A stretch of DNA of 64,000 nucleotides from contig JANVFP010000019.1 in NCBI GenBank assembly GCA_027919835.1, forward strand, positions 248,001-312,000, written 5' to 3'. Positions 23,249 through 35,972 of this stretch are shown here, piece by piece. The notes under the pieces were generated by a model. It searched no databases. It was given only the letters and a program-made list of their open reading frames with translations, and was not told the origin of the DNA. Numbering within the stretch: position 1 is the first letter of the stretch; each line of letters begins with the position of its first letter. The DNA is from Lentinula raphanica. Its lineage: Eukaryota; Basidiomycota; Agaricomycetes; Agaricales; Omphalotaceae. The translations under genes and the position numbers were made by a program.

Positions 23249-26200
23249 TGTGGTGTTGGCGAGTAAACCTGTGAGAATCGCGGGGAGGTCTCGCTACGAG
23301 TTCAGCGCTTCAGCTTTGGCCACCACATGTTTATATATGTTCGATCATTCGATTTGGTCCGATAGTTCAGTGTCCAGTCAAACCCTCAAGAAGAAACTAG
23401 AATCATATATCAACACATCAAGCACGTTCGCACACAGCATGCTCGCGGAGCAGATAACTGCCAAATATCTTGAGTGAAATCAACTGACAAAACAGAAGAT
23501 TCGATGATCAGCAATGTTAGAGGGCGTTTGTGTGGCTGTAGATGCCATTGGATAGTTGACAGTTGCGATTTACTACATAGTTAAAAAAGGCAAAAATAAG
23601 TATGATTGTGTTCTCGATTTCTTTCTGGTCAACGTACCATCCTGGATAGACAAAGCAAGCTGCAAGATAGAGGCGAAGCCAATGGATAAGCAATTGTCGG
23701 TCTCCAGTGGCATGTATGGGCCGTTTCATGTGTAAAGTATCACCTGTTTATAGATTTGTTATGTTGATTGCCTGATATTGCTGATTGACTGAACGTGAGC
23801 ATACAAAATCACAAAACGCCAAAGGAAAAACCGTCGCCGGGAAGGAGCTGACAATGACAATGTGAGTGGGCCGAGGACTGTACACTGTACAGCACATGGT
23901 TCCCTTGTCATTTGACTGATCAACCACAGCTTTCGTAGTTATCCCTGGGCCTCTTGGTTCCAGTATGAGCCTTGGATCTACTGACATATGCATATGTCGG
24001 AACCAGAGAGCTGCTCGTCTCGGAATTTCAAGCTGCAGAGCAGCTAGAGAGACCATGAATGTTTGGGGATATCAGTGGCAGAAGGAGGTTCGATGTATTT
24101 GGCTCCTGCAGTGCAGCAAATGTTGGCGATGCTGGAGGTTTGAACGAGGAGGTGAAGGGCCAGGAAGACGCGTCCGATTATAGAAGTGGTCGAAGAACGA
24201 AGACACAAAAAGCAAGTTGAAGGTGATCGCGTGGTTTAGCGCTGGATCAGCGTCTATCAATTTGGACCAGGTTCACACGCCGTCCGCCACTCGCAGTTCT
24301 GTTCATCGACATCCATCTCAATCGTTGAATCAAAGGTTCCTTGAATTTTCTCTTTTCAACACAGCGAGACTTCCCAACGAAATGACAATAAACCAGGGCC
24401 CAGAAATCTTGTGCACACAACGGCTGCATATCATAAAAATATCTTTGCTTTAATCATCAATTGGCTCGTGTCGTGAGTCTGTGGACGAAAAGAAAAAATC
24501 AAGTTGACTTGCGACGGGAAAAGAAGAGAAAAAGAGAGAGAAGAGAGAGAGAATTATTCACCTTTCGGATAACTTGTATTCTCAATGAAAAGCCCTCCTG
24601 GTGGTAATGGACCTTCAGCGTGCCGAACAAAGATTTCCTTATCTAGAATTCAACTTGAATCTGAGTCCCGAGTCGTGAGTCCTAAATTCCATTTAGGACT
24701 CAGTACCCAGCCAATGGGATTCAAGATGACAAATCTTTTGGAGGAAAGCCCAAGAGACGCTCAAAATTGCGGCGTTTATCAGCGCCTAATGCGAGCAATT
24801 ACAATAGGTGCCGAAACTCATCGTCTCTCTCTCATCCACTCGAAATCCCTGCTCTTCCTGTTCTGTCCTGTCGTTTGTTCTCTGCCCTCTGGATTGAAGA
24901 TGAATTTAAATTGAGAATAGGGTCAGAGATGTGAGGAGGGCTCAGAGGAATGGAGGCTGATGATATGGCCTGCCATTCGTGACATTATTTGTGTGTAACT
25001 TGTTCATTTGAACAGATCATGCAGCACTCACACCTTCAGCAGGATTTGGAGATGACACGTCAATTAAATTCTTCAAGGGCCGTATATTCAATTTCTGACA
25101 ACAAGATGAATCAACAAACCGCTGGATGACGATCTTTGCAACCAGCAGACGCCCAGCCCCTCAGCTAGGCAAGGCTCTGCTGGTTGAATATCTATCGCTG
25201 GGCTTGTTCAGACTTAGCATTCAGCTTTCTATCCTACCTCAACCTAACAAAGACTGCCGGCCCTTCCTTGGCTCAACCAACCACCTTTCCTCTTCCAGAT
25301 CTGGCCCACCTAGTGTCCATAGTCAAGCCGTGTTCGACTCCTCCCTTCTCCTGGACCAAATAGGTTAGAGAACGCCTCTCCCTCTTTGCTAAATCCTTGT
25401 TCCCCAGCCAGCTGACCGACTCGATGCGTGTCGTTCGATTCAAGCCGCCGGGGTGTCTTTACATATAGCCAGACGCAACTGGCACAACAACGATGCATAT
25501 GCATCCCGGCAATCTGAGGTGTCGCTGAAGGCTTCGCCTGGATTGACGTGTCTCCAGGTGTCTCCTTGCCGATATTTCCTCTTCTCAAGACATAATGAAA
25601 ATCTCTATATAACCCTACTACTTATTGATACCTATAATCGCTGTACATACTAGCCTGTATCTAGTCTTTTTACCTTACTTCTGGTGACTTCTATCCAGAT
25701 CTTCACTGACCTTTGGTGTGACCTGCAAGTTCAACATTATAAGATGTTCCCTCCTGGTTCCCTCTAGGGAGGTTTGAAACCTCGGAGGCTTGGTAACCGG
25801 TTCCGGTGGCTATACATGATCTGAGTCCAAATCGGGACTCAGGTATCCACAGACGTACGAAACAAGCCCCATCAATTCCAATCCGTGGATCTCAATGCTC
25901 ATTTCTATGGTCGATTTCGCAATGATCACAATGGCATCCGTCTTTGTGTCGAAGAATAGCACTCCTCGGTCATACTTCGCGCTAACGGGACCTTGGAGCT
26001 GACGGAAATGGACCACAGTCGTTAGGACGCTCGGAACTTACAAGTTCTTTGAAACTGCTGGCAGAGTGGATCACCCATTGAACGTCCAGTCGTATAAGGT
26101 GTGTCAGATTTGTTAGTCTTCGCTCATCTTCTTAAATCGTTTGCGCTTTGAGCCCGCGGTAATTGGTATTCTGTTCTCACTCGTTATGACTATAGATCCA

Positions 26201-26513
26201 TGTGATTGCAGAACCTTTGCGGAACGGAGGTTAGTTAGACCGGCTGAAGATGCAGGAATCCAAATCCGTAGGCCTGAAAGAGTTCACATACACCTGGTCA
26301 TCTCTCCCCCTGTTCCTGCCACCTGGAATTTTCTTTTTGTCCTAAAACAACACACAGTACCTAATGCTTTTCGTTGACGTGTCGTGGCTTTATGATTGTC
26401 CATCAGATGTTTCGGCACCTACTCGCCCAGTTTTGGAAGTAGCTCGAAGTCCTGGTATAAAGAGGGAGAATGGTTTGCAGCAATAGCAGGAGAGATTCCA
26501 ACGGCTATTTCCC
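23249..26513. other. 3.3 kb without a recognised gene
   Basis: This is the longest apparently empty stretch. All frames are short (110 codons or fewer) and none shows a family motif. It contains a purine-rich tract around 24514-24556, a perfect hairpin at 24676-24702 and a second TGAGTCC/GGACTCA inverted pair near 25820-25850. It may be decayed repeat sequence or hold long regulatory or non-coding RNA sequence. I cannot tell which. Confidence 0.4.
24676..24702. repeat. 11-base inverted repeat (hairpin)
   Basis: The arms TGAGTCCTAAA and TTTAGGACTCA are exact reverse complements separated by five bases. A similar but shorter TGAGTCC/GGACTCA pair occurs about 1.1 kb downstream. Confidence 0.9.
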
Positions 26514-28829
26514 ATGCATTTCAAGCTACCGTCGCTAGCAGCCTGGTCTTTCCTTCTAACAAGCGCAGCTGTCAAAGCCGCGTCTATGCCAAGCAAGGTC
26601 TATGGAGTGAACTTGGGTTCCTGGTACGTTGCCTGCTCACACAAGCTCTGCAACATATGTAAAGTCTACGCATCTTAGGTTGGTTCTTGAATCGTGGATG
26701 CTTCCACAAGGCATGCTCTAGCTTCCTCCATCAAGTTGTTCATCTACTGAACCGAAATTCCATTTTTCAGAGTGGCTGGATATGGGCGGCGAATCCTGCA
26801 CCCCTTGTTCTGCCTGTATAGCCGATGAATTGTCAGTCCATCTTGACTTTAGTTCGCGTCTTCCTCATTTAAGAATTCGATAGCTCATTCGCTAAGGCAT
26901 TCCCAAATACCGTCGATGGGATTTTCCAAAAACATTGGTAAGTTTGATTGATATATTATGTCGTCGAACTCCTGTTAATATACCTAATAAGGGAAACTTG
27001 GTTCACTCAGGCAGATGTGGATACTTTGAAAGGTGACGGTATCAATACTGTTCGAATTCCAGTAAGTATCTACGAGGTCTCTTCCATTGCGCAAATGCAA
27101 GTGCTGAAAGCATGTATTAGCTTGGATATTGGATAATTGAATCACTCGTTGACCGCCAGACAGAATTCTATCCTCGCGGTGGATTGGCGCAGCTCGTACG
27201 TATCTGCAGGATCCTGCTCTGCATGTCAACTTCATAACTGTCCACTTTAGATACGTGGATTACAGCAACTCCAGGCTGCTGGCATTGTCGCAATACTCGA
27301 CCACCACGCCCTTCCCGGAGTTCAGACCCCTAACCAAATGTTCACAGGACAGTACGTGTACTATCTATAGCGTTTTTGGTGACCGGCTTTCTGACGTTCA
27401 ACTTGTTAGCTGCACAAGCGACGTCGAATTTTATGTGAGCATCGTCATCATCCCTTTCGATCGCAACTTCTCATCTATAACTTGATATTCAGACAGAACC
27501 GAACTACTTGCGAGCTTTGACTTGGGCCGGTGTTATGACAGCTCTTTCACATATTCATCCAGCCTTTACTCCCGTCTTCGCTATTGAGGCTGTCAACGAA
27601 CCTATTATGGATGCTGCTCAAACGCCTGGATATGGCACTTGTGAGTTTGATCTTTTGTCATTCGAGTTCGGCCGACTGTTCTCATGTTTTCTTCTCTTTG
27701 ACCTTGAGATCAAGAGAATTTCGTCACAGTCGTCCGAGGAGTAGAGGCTGCCTTGGGAGTCCAAATCCAGGGTTTGACTAATCCGCAATCCGCAACAAAC
27801 GCCTCCCAGGCCATTCTTGACTTCAGCTCCTCTCAGAACAACACTCGGTTCAACTCGGATGTGAAAACTGCTCTGCAGAATACTGCAAGCATCTTGGTAG
27901 AGATCGCTTCCGCAAACAGTACACAATTCGATCTTACGAGGTCAGGACGTGGCCAAGCGCCCTTGGTGACCAAGTATGTGACTACTCGCAAGTGCAATTT
28001 CGCAGATCCGAGCTCCAGCTGATGCCGGAAATAGCTTCATGGATGTCAATTGGCAGAACGACAACCCCCCTAATCCAGCCGCCGCTGCATGGGGTCCACA
28101 GGCTTACGATAATCATTTATACTATGTGTGAGTCAGCTTCTGCTTCCATTCAAGTTTTAGAGCTCAACGAAAGATGTCAATCCCAGGTTTGGAGTAAGTT
28201 TTCGTAACAGTATTGATCAGTTTCAGAGTGCTCAAGTGGGTAACACAGGGTGTCGCAGCCGCCGATCCCACTGACTACATGATTTCGATATGCAGTAAGT
28301 CTCGTAACAAACGCGTCTCCTGAAAACACAAGCTCATGTTCGAATTCAGACCTGAACCGTGTACAAGCCGACGCGGCTCTCGGAGACAGTCCTCTCTGGT
28401 TCGGAGGTGCGCGCTTATATCTCGTTTGAGATGCTAAAGAATTTTCAAATGGACTCACGCGCTCCCAGAATGGGGTCTTCCTACTCAGTTCAACGCCACA
28501 GATGCTTTCCTTCAGCAATGGGCTGATGCGCAGAAACTAGCTTATAGTCAAGGAGCTGGTTGGATCGTGAGTTAAACATGGTCTATCTTCAAGCCTCATA
28601 CTGATTTAGGCTCCTTCAGTTCTGGAACTTCAAGGTTGAGCATTCCACCCTCGCAGGGAATCTGTCCAGAGAATGGTCTGTAATTGTTGCAAGTCTCCAT
28701 GCCTTGACTAATTTGAACCTAATGTGTACCAGGTCGTACATCGATGGCGTCGAACTTGGTTACCTAACTAAGGACCCATCCGCCGTGCACAACGCCAGCG
28801 TCTGCGCCCCGTTTGTCAACGCCAGTTAG
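26514..28829 (+). CDS. secreted GH5-type glucanase (exo-beta-1,3-glucanase-like)
   Basis: At least twelve short exons; the first are 26514-26623, 26679-26710, 26771-26831, 26884-26937 and 26992-27061. The signal peptide is MHFKLPSLAAWSFLLTSAA. Then come VYGVNLGSWLVLESWMLP, the Cys-rich GESCTPCSACIADEF, FAKAFPNTVDGIFQKHW and TVRIPLGYWII. Barrel motifs follow: AILDHHALPGVQTPNQMF, the acid/base FAIEAVNEP and the nucleophile LWFGEWGLPT. Both catalytic glutamates are present. This is the glycoside hydrolase family 5 arrangement of fungal glucan 1,3-beta-glucosidase-like enzymes, acting on cell-wall or plant beta-glucan. The end of exon 2 (26710) is followed by GC rather than GT, and only this junction restores the QEW reading. 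Exact substrate is not proven. The stop is at 28827-28829. Confidence 0.83.
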
Positions 28830-29575
28830 TTATTCTTAGTATTTAAACGGTTGTTATCCGTTATTTATGTAGTTTCCCTACACGTTTGAGACTAGTTTAT
28901 ACCTCGTTTTTTCGTTTGTCCTCGCTCTCAAGCGGTTCATCGAATCCATTTCATATCAACTACGCCCCACCTGTACGTATGAGGCTCGAATCTGCAGGAC
29001 ATGAGAAGCAAACGAACGGTACTAGAAACCTACCCATCCTGGACCACACCACGTCAAGAATGGAAGCGGGTATAACGAGGTAGAAAACGAGAACCTATGG
29101 AACAAATGTCAAAAACCTCCTCGTTCTTTCCTAGTACGTGACCCTTATGGGTTTGAACATTGGTCGTTCAAGCGAAGGCATGTTTGTGCTAACTTAGGGG
29201 CAGATCAGTTCAAAGTGGCTATGCAGCATCATTCGATAATGAGATCATGAAGGTGACCTCGGGTCTGTATTTGGTTCCTGCCTTCTCAATTCTATGTTAC
29301 AATCCAGGCCGGCATTGTCAAGCAAGCAAAATCTCTAGATTCTGACTCTGGCGGACTCGTACAACGTTCTGTGTAATCTCGATGGCCAGTCTAATCCAGA
29401 TGATAGATATAGTGTGATATGTACACAGTTCAGGAGCCGGTGAGACGATGTTCTTCGATAACGATTCCAAAGCAAGAACAAGGATGTAAGATTGGCCGTC
29501 GCCCATGGTGGGCATTGCGACCACGAAATGTTGCCGAGACTTGTCAAAGGTGTTGTACTACTGATTTCGTGCTCA
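28830..29575. other. convergent 3' spacer
   Basis: This 746-base spacer lies between the glucanase gene and the RRM gene, which read toward each other. No supported frame or repeat was seen. Confidence 0.5.
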
Positions 29576-31214
29576 TCAGGCATAGTAGGAGTTCGTCAAT
29601 TGATACGCTGAATTACTTGCAGCCTTGGCACAAGCGTCGCTGAGAGCTTGCTGAAGACTCCTGAGCATAGGCAGAGTGATTCCAACTGGATCGGTGTTCG
29701 GTCTCTCGTTCTCCAGACTGGGCTTTTGATAAGCTGAACTGGGAGACATGCTAGATGGGGTCTGCATAGATGAATTGACGGGACTCGTAGTAAGCATGAA
29801 CGCGCTCGGTGGCAACCCTTCGACTCCAGGTTGACGAGAGATCTGATTTGGTACTTCTTTTTCTGCGACGACTGTCGATAGATTGTGTTCAAGTCGATCC
29901 TCTGACTCGGAGTTCAACTGCCGAGACGAGCTCAGAGTTTTGAGCATTTCAAGTATCACTGTAAGATCACCACCGGCTTGTGCTTGGGATATAATCTATC
30001 ATTACAAGAGCAAATCAGCTCTCGAAGTGGACGGGTTTGTAGTAAGCAGTCCTGATTAAAGGTCTCACTTCAGCGCATTCCTGTTGCAATTTTTGGACTT
30101 CATCTATACTCTCGTCCGTCATAGGCTCATTCGCTTCCATCTGTAACCAACCTGGATGTCAGCTCATCTTAAAGACAAGGATTGGACGATTCTGTTGTAC
30201 CGAGACTGGGAGCATTGATCGTGGTTCTTCGTCCCCGATGGCTGATTTATTCACAGTAATTGGACTTTCCGATGACTCTTTCCTAGCATCTTGACGTTCA
30301 GTTGAGGCAGTCTCAGTCAAAGGGGTCGACGTTATGGAAGATGCGTCAACACTTGGACTGTGGTTGGAGCCTCCGATTTTCAACCTGAGTGGTTCAAACT
30401 GGATATCTACCTGGAGCAGCAGACGGGAATATGATTATCTTAGTATTGGAAGATCAGAGGATTCAAGGATCCACTCACAGAACTTCCATCAATAACCTGT
30501 CCTTGCATTCTTCTAAAGGCGACCTGGGCTGCACTACTATCATACTGGTCGACGAGTTTGATTTCAGCAACGTACTAGAGACCCGGGTTTGTGATAATCT
30601 CGAGCTGCATAGCTACTTACATAGGTAACGAAAACGATTCCCCTTTGGTCTATCAATTCATCATACTGTTCTACCCGGCCGTATTGCTCGAAGCAGTGCT
30701 TGACGATCGTAGGGTCGGTCCCATTCTGGAGGTAGTTTGTTAAATCACATCCCAACGGTGAGCGGGGCCATATAAGAGACTCACTGCTATATTGCGGATG
30801 ATCAACGTATTCGAAGGAGGGTTCATTGGTTTGCGATCTTAGAAAATGGTGGTATACATGATTACAGAATATACTATATGTATTACGGATTGAGGAGACT
30901 GAAATACCTGAGTATGGTCTCGTTGGAGGTTCATAGCTGTGTGATGAATGCGAGTCAGATCTTGGATCGTGCGCAGTATATCTCGAAGCGGAGGTCTCAG
31001 TAAGCCTGTATGATATCGCAATCAAAGACACAAACCTGGATTCCTCTACTCGAGGGCGTTTGTACGAAGGCTCTGTAACGCCAAGGTGGCTATTGTAGTA
31101 TCTGCTGGTCTGGCTGCGGTGTGGCCACATATCCGAGCTAGAATAATCGCCAGAACGCTGGGGTTGGCTTCGATAGCTGGGCCTTGGAGATGATGAGCTC
31201 CAATCGGAATACAT
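29576..31214 (-). CDS. RNA-binding protein with one RRM
   Basis: Several exons give a protein of roughly 400 residues. The N-terminal part is Ser/Arg/Tyr-rich (MYSDWSSSSPRPSYRSQPQ). One RRM follows: the first strand NTLIIRNIA, helix VKHCFEQYGRVEQYDEL, RNP1-like strand GIVFVTYVAEIKLVD and second helix YDSSAAQVAFRRMQGQ. The C-terminal half is Ser/Thr-rich with a helical piece (IDEVQKLQQECAEIISQAQA) and ends QLTNSYYA. Single-RRM proteins with a Ser/Arg-rich arm act in mRNA processing or transport. The closest relative cannot be named from sequence alone. The ATG at 31214 is preferred, since an upstream in-frame ATG at 31283 adds only 23 residues of hydrophobic, unlikely sequence. Confidence 0.7.
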
Positions 31215-31862
31215 CCTGGGCTTCAAGTTCCTGGAACGCAAGATGAAAATGTCACAATTTGAAACTACAAAGAATGCTAGCAAGATGCTGACTTGGGCCT
31301 ATATTATCTTCAGTAATACCTAGACTTTGTTGAACGAGAGGGCCAGTGCCGAGGTTGGGTGAAATTCCTGGGAGAGGTACTAGAAAGAAAAGTTGCTGGT
31401 CGATGGTTCGAGTGGCACGCTAGCTGGGTGGGAAAAAGTGATATAAAACTCCATCTATCCATGCTTTGTGCGGTTCGAATCATCAATGTGAATGAGATCC
31501 GTGAACCGAGCTTCTTGAAGTTACAGGTCAAGTTTTGGACTCATCAGTCGAGATCCAAAAACTTCTGCAAATCATGGCGTAAATTTTGAAAAATCCTATG
31601 GAATCAAGCAAGCCACCTGTAAAAAGCTCTAAAATTACGTCTGCTTTCGGTTCTTGAAGTATTGTGATCTGGAAACTTCGTCAAAGTCAGAAAGAACAAG
31701 GGGGTACATATGTAAGTCCGGAGACGAGCGCTAGATTGGGCGTCTATGTCTACTTATTGATTAGTCATTCGCGCGTTTGCATCCATCCAGTTCACTGCTC
31801 TCCCGTTCGTTCCGAATCTCTGCCAGTCTTTCGTTGGACCTTTCCTTAATTTCCTCGTCAAT
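31215..31862. other. divergent promoter region
   Basis: This 648-base spacer lies between the divergently read RRM and Ytp1-like genes. No TATA box or repeat stands out. Confidence 0.45.
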
Positions 31863-34022
31863 ATGTCTTCCTCTCTGACAGGATACAACCGGAAGCTTGG
31901 AATATTGGCGCTTGCGCTTGCTTGGAATCTTGGTTCAGTCGCTGCTCATTCTCATGCGGACAAGTTGGACGAAGAAAATGCCGCAAAACCTGTGGATTCT
32001 ATCCTTTGGATACATATATTTCTTCAGGCTCTGATTTGGGGCATACTATTCCCCGCGGGAATGGTTTTTGGAATAACAAGGAGTAGATGGCACGTTCCCT
32101 TACAGGTTTGCTCTAAACAGGGTTCATCGGTAGTGTACCACTCACTATTTCATATAGAGTACTGGCATAGCATTAACACTTGGTGGTTATATCCTTGGTC
32201 ACTCTCATAAAGGTCGCGCATTCCTTGCCAGCGCGCATGGTCCAATGGCGAACTTTCTCCTAATCCCCATCATCACACAACTTATCATCGGTGTCTATCT
32301 CAAATTGCACATCCATGAGCAGACTTTCCGTCCTTGGGCCGTACGTCTACACGGAGCAGTCGGGAAAACATATCCTGTACTCGGATGGACACAGATGCTA
32401 TTTGGTGCTATCACCTTCCGTGGTTACTGCCGCGGAGGACATCTCGGCCAGTGTCTCGCTCATTATATTATGGGTAGTGGGTTCATCGCGTACGGAACGA
32501 TTATTGCCATACTACTTCTTGTTGGAGAAGCCTGGATCCGTAGAAGTGGTAGAAGCCCTGAGTGGTGGGATTCTTGGTTAGTAGGAGAACGATCTGGCTT
32601 CTTTGCACTTGCTCATCATCTTTTGTTACAGGGTCATAATGCTTTGGGTGAAGAACTTGGAAACTTCTTTTGATACGCATCGTCACTCATCACCGCCATT
32701 TATCATTTTCAATCACAGGGTATCGGTATGTGATGTACTGATTCGTGCTATCCCATGCTAAACATTGGAGTCTACAGTCAACACTTTTACGGAGCACCGC
32801 GGGTCAAATTGGTCAGTCAAGGACATGCAACATACGTTAGTGATTTCGACTGCTATCTGAGCTCTCCTTGTTTTGAAACGCGTTTCTTAGTATTCTTGGA
32901 GTCCTTTGTACGTTTCAGATTCATGTAGGCGTGTAAAACTCTGAAGTCGTTTCAGGGTGGGCAGGAGGAGCACTGGGGATATTTCTAGCCAGGAACAACC
33001 AGGTTTGTCTAACTTTCAAATGACCTTCACTTGTCGCTGACTGATTTTTCCAACACTTTGACGACCTCAACATCTGTAGCGGACGGTATTACCCGCAATA
33101 ATGTATGCACGATCCTCTTGATTCTCTCCTGATATAGAGCTTATGTCGTTTGTTTCAACCATCTCATATGCAGAATTATTCTCACAGGCTGGGCCATGTC
33201 AGAGCACGCCCAGGCATTGATGATCTCAACTCGTGTTCACGCCCTCTTCGGTTATACGCTGGGACTGGCGGGTGTCACTCGTATCATCGAAATCTGCTTC
33301 TTTGTTCCAACATTCGCAAATCCTGATGTTGGAGGTTCTGTCGTTGTGTCAGATGACAGTAATAGTGATCACACACTGGCAGATGTGCCATCAAGTCCCA
33401 GGGATCTCTATGCACCTACAGCAGACGGTGCAATCAGACAAGCCAAGGAAGAGAAAATAATTGCAGGAAGGGTGTTCCGTCATCTACCTCCTTTTGTCAG
33501 TCAGTTCTTGTTCACAAGTTGATTTGAGCTTACCGAATTTTCTTTTGCTGCGATGTAGCTTCTTGTAGCAGCTGGGTAATTATCCGTCGATTTACCCTAG
33601 CCTTGGTTAATATCGTTTTCAGTATCTTATTCATGTCAGCTACAGATGAAGAACTTGAATTCGTGCACGAAAACGAAATGGATCATGTCACCTATATTCT
33701 AATAATGTTCAGGTAGTTTTCGGCTCCTCATTGCTTGTTCTCCGTGACTGACGTCCCAAATCTTAGTATATCTTTCGTCCTATATCTCCTCATAGTCTCC
33801 CTCATCAACTTGTTCGCCACATCTGGACGCAATGCATCCTCGTCGCCTTCCTCCAGAACGTCTACTTCCGGTTACGACGATACCACATCCGGAGGAATTG
33901 AATTGCGAACACCTTTGTCTGGTGCCGCGAATAAATGGTATGCTCGAGTGCCTTCAAGGCCCAGGGATTCCGCTCGGGAACAGCATCATATCTTGGGGGA
34001 CGATGATGATGGTGAAGATTAG
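31863..34022 (+). CDS. YTP1: Ytp1-like multispanning membrane protein
   Basis: The first exons are 31863-32105 and 32158 to about 32576; several short exons follow to the stop at 34022. The N-terminus has a signal-like segment ([18 protein letters not shown]), then a first membrane block [20 protein letters not shown]. The conserved core has [96 protein letters not shown] and a final pair of membrane segments. Many of the conserved residues are His within or beside membrane helices. This matches fungal Ytp1 proteins (DUF2427 plus Ytp1 region), which have been compared to mitochondrial electron carriers but lack a known function. The tail is Ser-rich and acidic (DDDDGED). Confidence 0.78.
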
Positions 34023-34497
34023 ACAAATTTTGGACAAATACGAAATGTTTGATCGTCAGAGTGTTGTAAGTTGGGATCTTTGTTTGGAACGTTATCATTG
34101 TTGTCGTTTTGTGTACCAATCACCGCACTCACACTAATTAGATCTGTACTTCGAATGATATCCTGTAATATCTCAGTACCGTGTACTATGGGCCTCGTCT
34201 CGGCAGCACCCTGATGTGTTAGAAGGAAGTACATAGGTCAATGACCAATTAGACAACGGGAGGCTGGTGGGTCGTTGTTCTCTTTCTCAGGTTTTTCAGG
34301 TTTTTCAGTCAAGTTTTCCTTGTCATTCGAATTGACCATCAATGACAGTCATCTACACGTATACATAATTGGCTGTGTGCTTATAGAAGCCGATAGTACT
34401 AGTCAGAATCTATGCGGTTGCAATTGGTAAAGAATAAAGATACTATGATAAATAGTGGGCCATGGGCACATAATCATTGAGACAGTCCAAATACAGT
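34023..34497. other. convergent 3' spacer
   Basis: This 475-base spacer lies between the Ytp1-like and MYB genes. It includes a small CAGGTTTTT repeat at about 34289-34310 and no gene. Confidence 0.5.
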
Positions 34498-35972
34498 CTA
34501 TGCATATCCCCAATTATCGCCTTCAAAAGTCTGTTCCAGCCTAGTGGGGAAGTTCTCGGCGGAAATATCCTCTCGACGAGGACGGTGATCATATGCGAAT
34601 AGTTGGGAACTGGTAAATGTTGGGTTTGTGAAATTGGTTGATACGTACGAATTCGGATCGCAAGAGGGAGTCATTTGCGATCTTTGGTGACAAGCAGACG
34701 ACACTGCCATCGTGAAAGAATTGTCGTCGTATGGATAGGATATCGAATCAATTTCGTCTAAACGAGTTCGAGAGCTCGCTGAATACTGTGCCAATCCCTG
34801 CGGTTGAACCTGAGCTATTGGCAGAGCAGTGGTCCAATAGCTGTTCGATTCAGCAGGGTAAAAGGGCTCGGCAACTTGTTGGTACGAATGCGATGAGTAT
34901 TGTCGGTTCATGGCAATGTATTGCTCTTCGGCGGCAGAGCTTCCGGTAGCGGGAGAGGCTCTACGGGGATACGGCGAATGTGACCACGACATTTTTGAAT
35001 GAGCGCGCGCGTGCTTAGTCGGTGGCGTGTAGAATGGGGTGTGGCGGTCAGAGGAGGTGGCTACAGAGGGTATTTGATGAGTGATTTGTCGCAAATGAGG
35101 CTAATATCAAATAACGTACAGCTTGTGTCGTCGTCCGTCGACTGCGAACGGCGGACAGGACGAGATGAATTTTGGATTCTAGTGAGGCTCGTATACCTGG
35201 GGATATGATAGAAAAAATAAGCGACTCGTGTTGGGCGCATATGTGGAAAGTACGAACCGATTCTTAGCCGAAAGGCCTGTTTTTCCAGGAAAATACGTCT
35301 TCACTATTTTTTTCCAACACGTTCCATGCTCATTAACGGCATCAAGTAACATGCGGTCCTGTAATTCCGTGGTCGTTGAGGGGCCATGCACAGTAGTGAA
35401 TTATGCTTGCTTACTTGCTCTGACGTCCATCCTGAGCGATCTATGGTGGGGTCCAATGTATCTGTCCACCTTTTTGCGCATTCTACCGGATAGATGTTAG
35501 CACAGGAAGACCAGCCATTCCGTGTTGCTGGGCCACTCACGGTCACTATTCCTAGTATGAACCATAGTGGCGACCAATGACCATCTAATGATCGCCAAAT
35601 CCGTCATTTAGAATCTCCAGATACGAGGGAAGAACACGAATCGACTTACTTCGTTCCGTACTTCTCGACCGCATTCAACAGCTTCGCGTCCTCTTCCGCA
35701 GACCAAACGCCTCGAACGATATCTGCGGCCATTCGGGCGAACCACCGTTTTCTGCAATCCTTGTTTGTTCGACCTGGAACATGCGTGGATATGGCGAACC
35801 ACTTTGAGGGATTTGGGTTCCCCGGTTCCTCTGTTGGCAGCAAAGTTGGCGATGAGACTACACGCTTTCTCGTTGGAACGGATATGTGTGAGAAGCGCGT
35901 ACCTTTGAGAACCGCAGCACGAAGAAGATCATCTTCTTCTGGAGACCAAGGACGTCTCTCTCTAAGAGCCAT
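34498..35972 (-). CDS. MYB-type transcription factor with three SANT/MYB repeats
   Basis: Exon 1 begins MALRERRPWSPEEDDLLRAA and, after an intron-sized interruption, continues with SKWFAISTHVPGRTNKDCRK, giving repeat 1. Repeat 2 is RGVWSAEEDAKLLNAVEKYG joined across an intron to WSLVATMVHTRNSDQCAKRW. Repeat 3 is RSGWTSEQ joined to DRMLLDAVNEHGTCWKKI and KTGLSAKNR. The spaced Trp residues and recognition helices (DCRKRW, QCAKRW) are typical of c-Myb-like DNA binders. The C-terminal exon (34498 to about 35094) is Ser/Pro/Tyr-rich and ends with an acidic patch (EGDNWGYA), which could be an activation region. A nuclear role is expected; targets are unknown. The ATG at 35972 directly precedes the first repeat. 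Confidence 0.8.

Noticed and set aside
25810..26016. Minus-strand 68-codon frame with some plausible protein-like composition
   Set aside because: No flanking exon, motif or promoter was found, so I left it as part of the gene-poor stretch.
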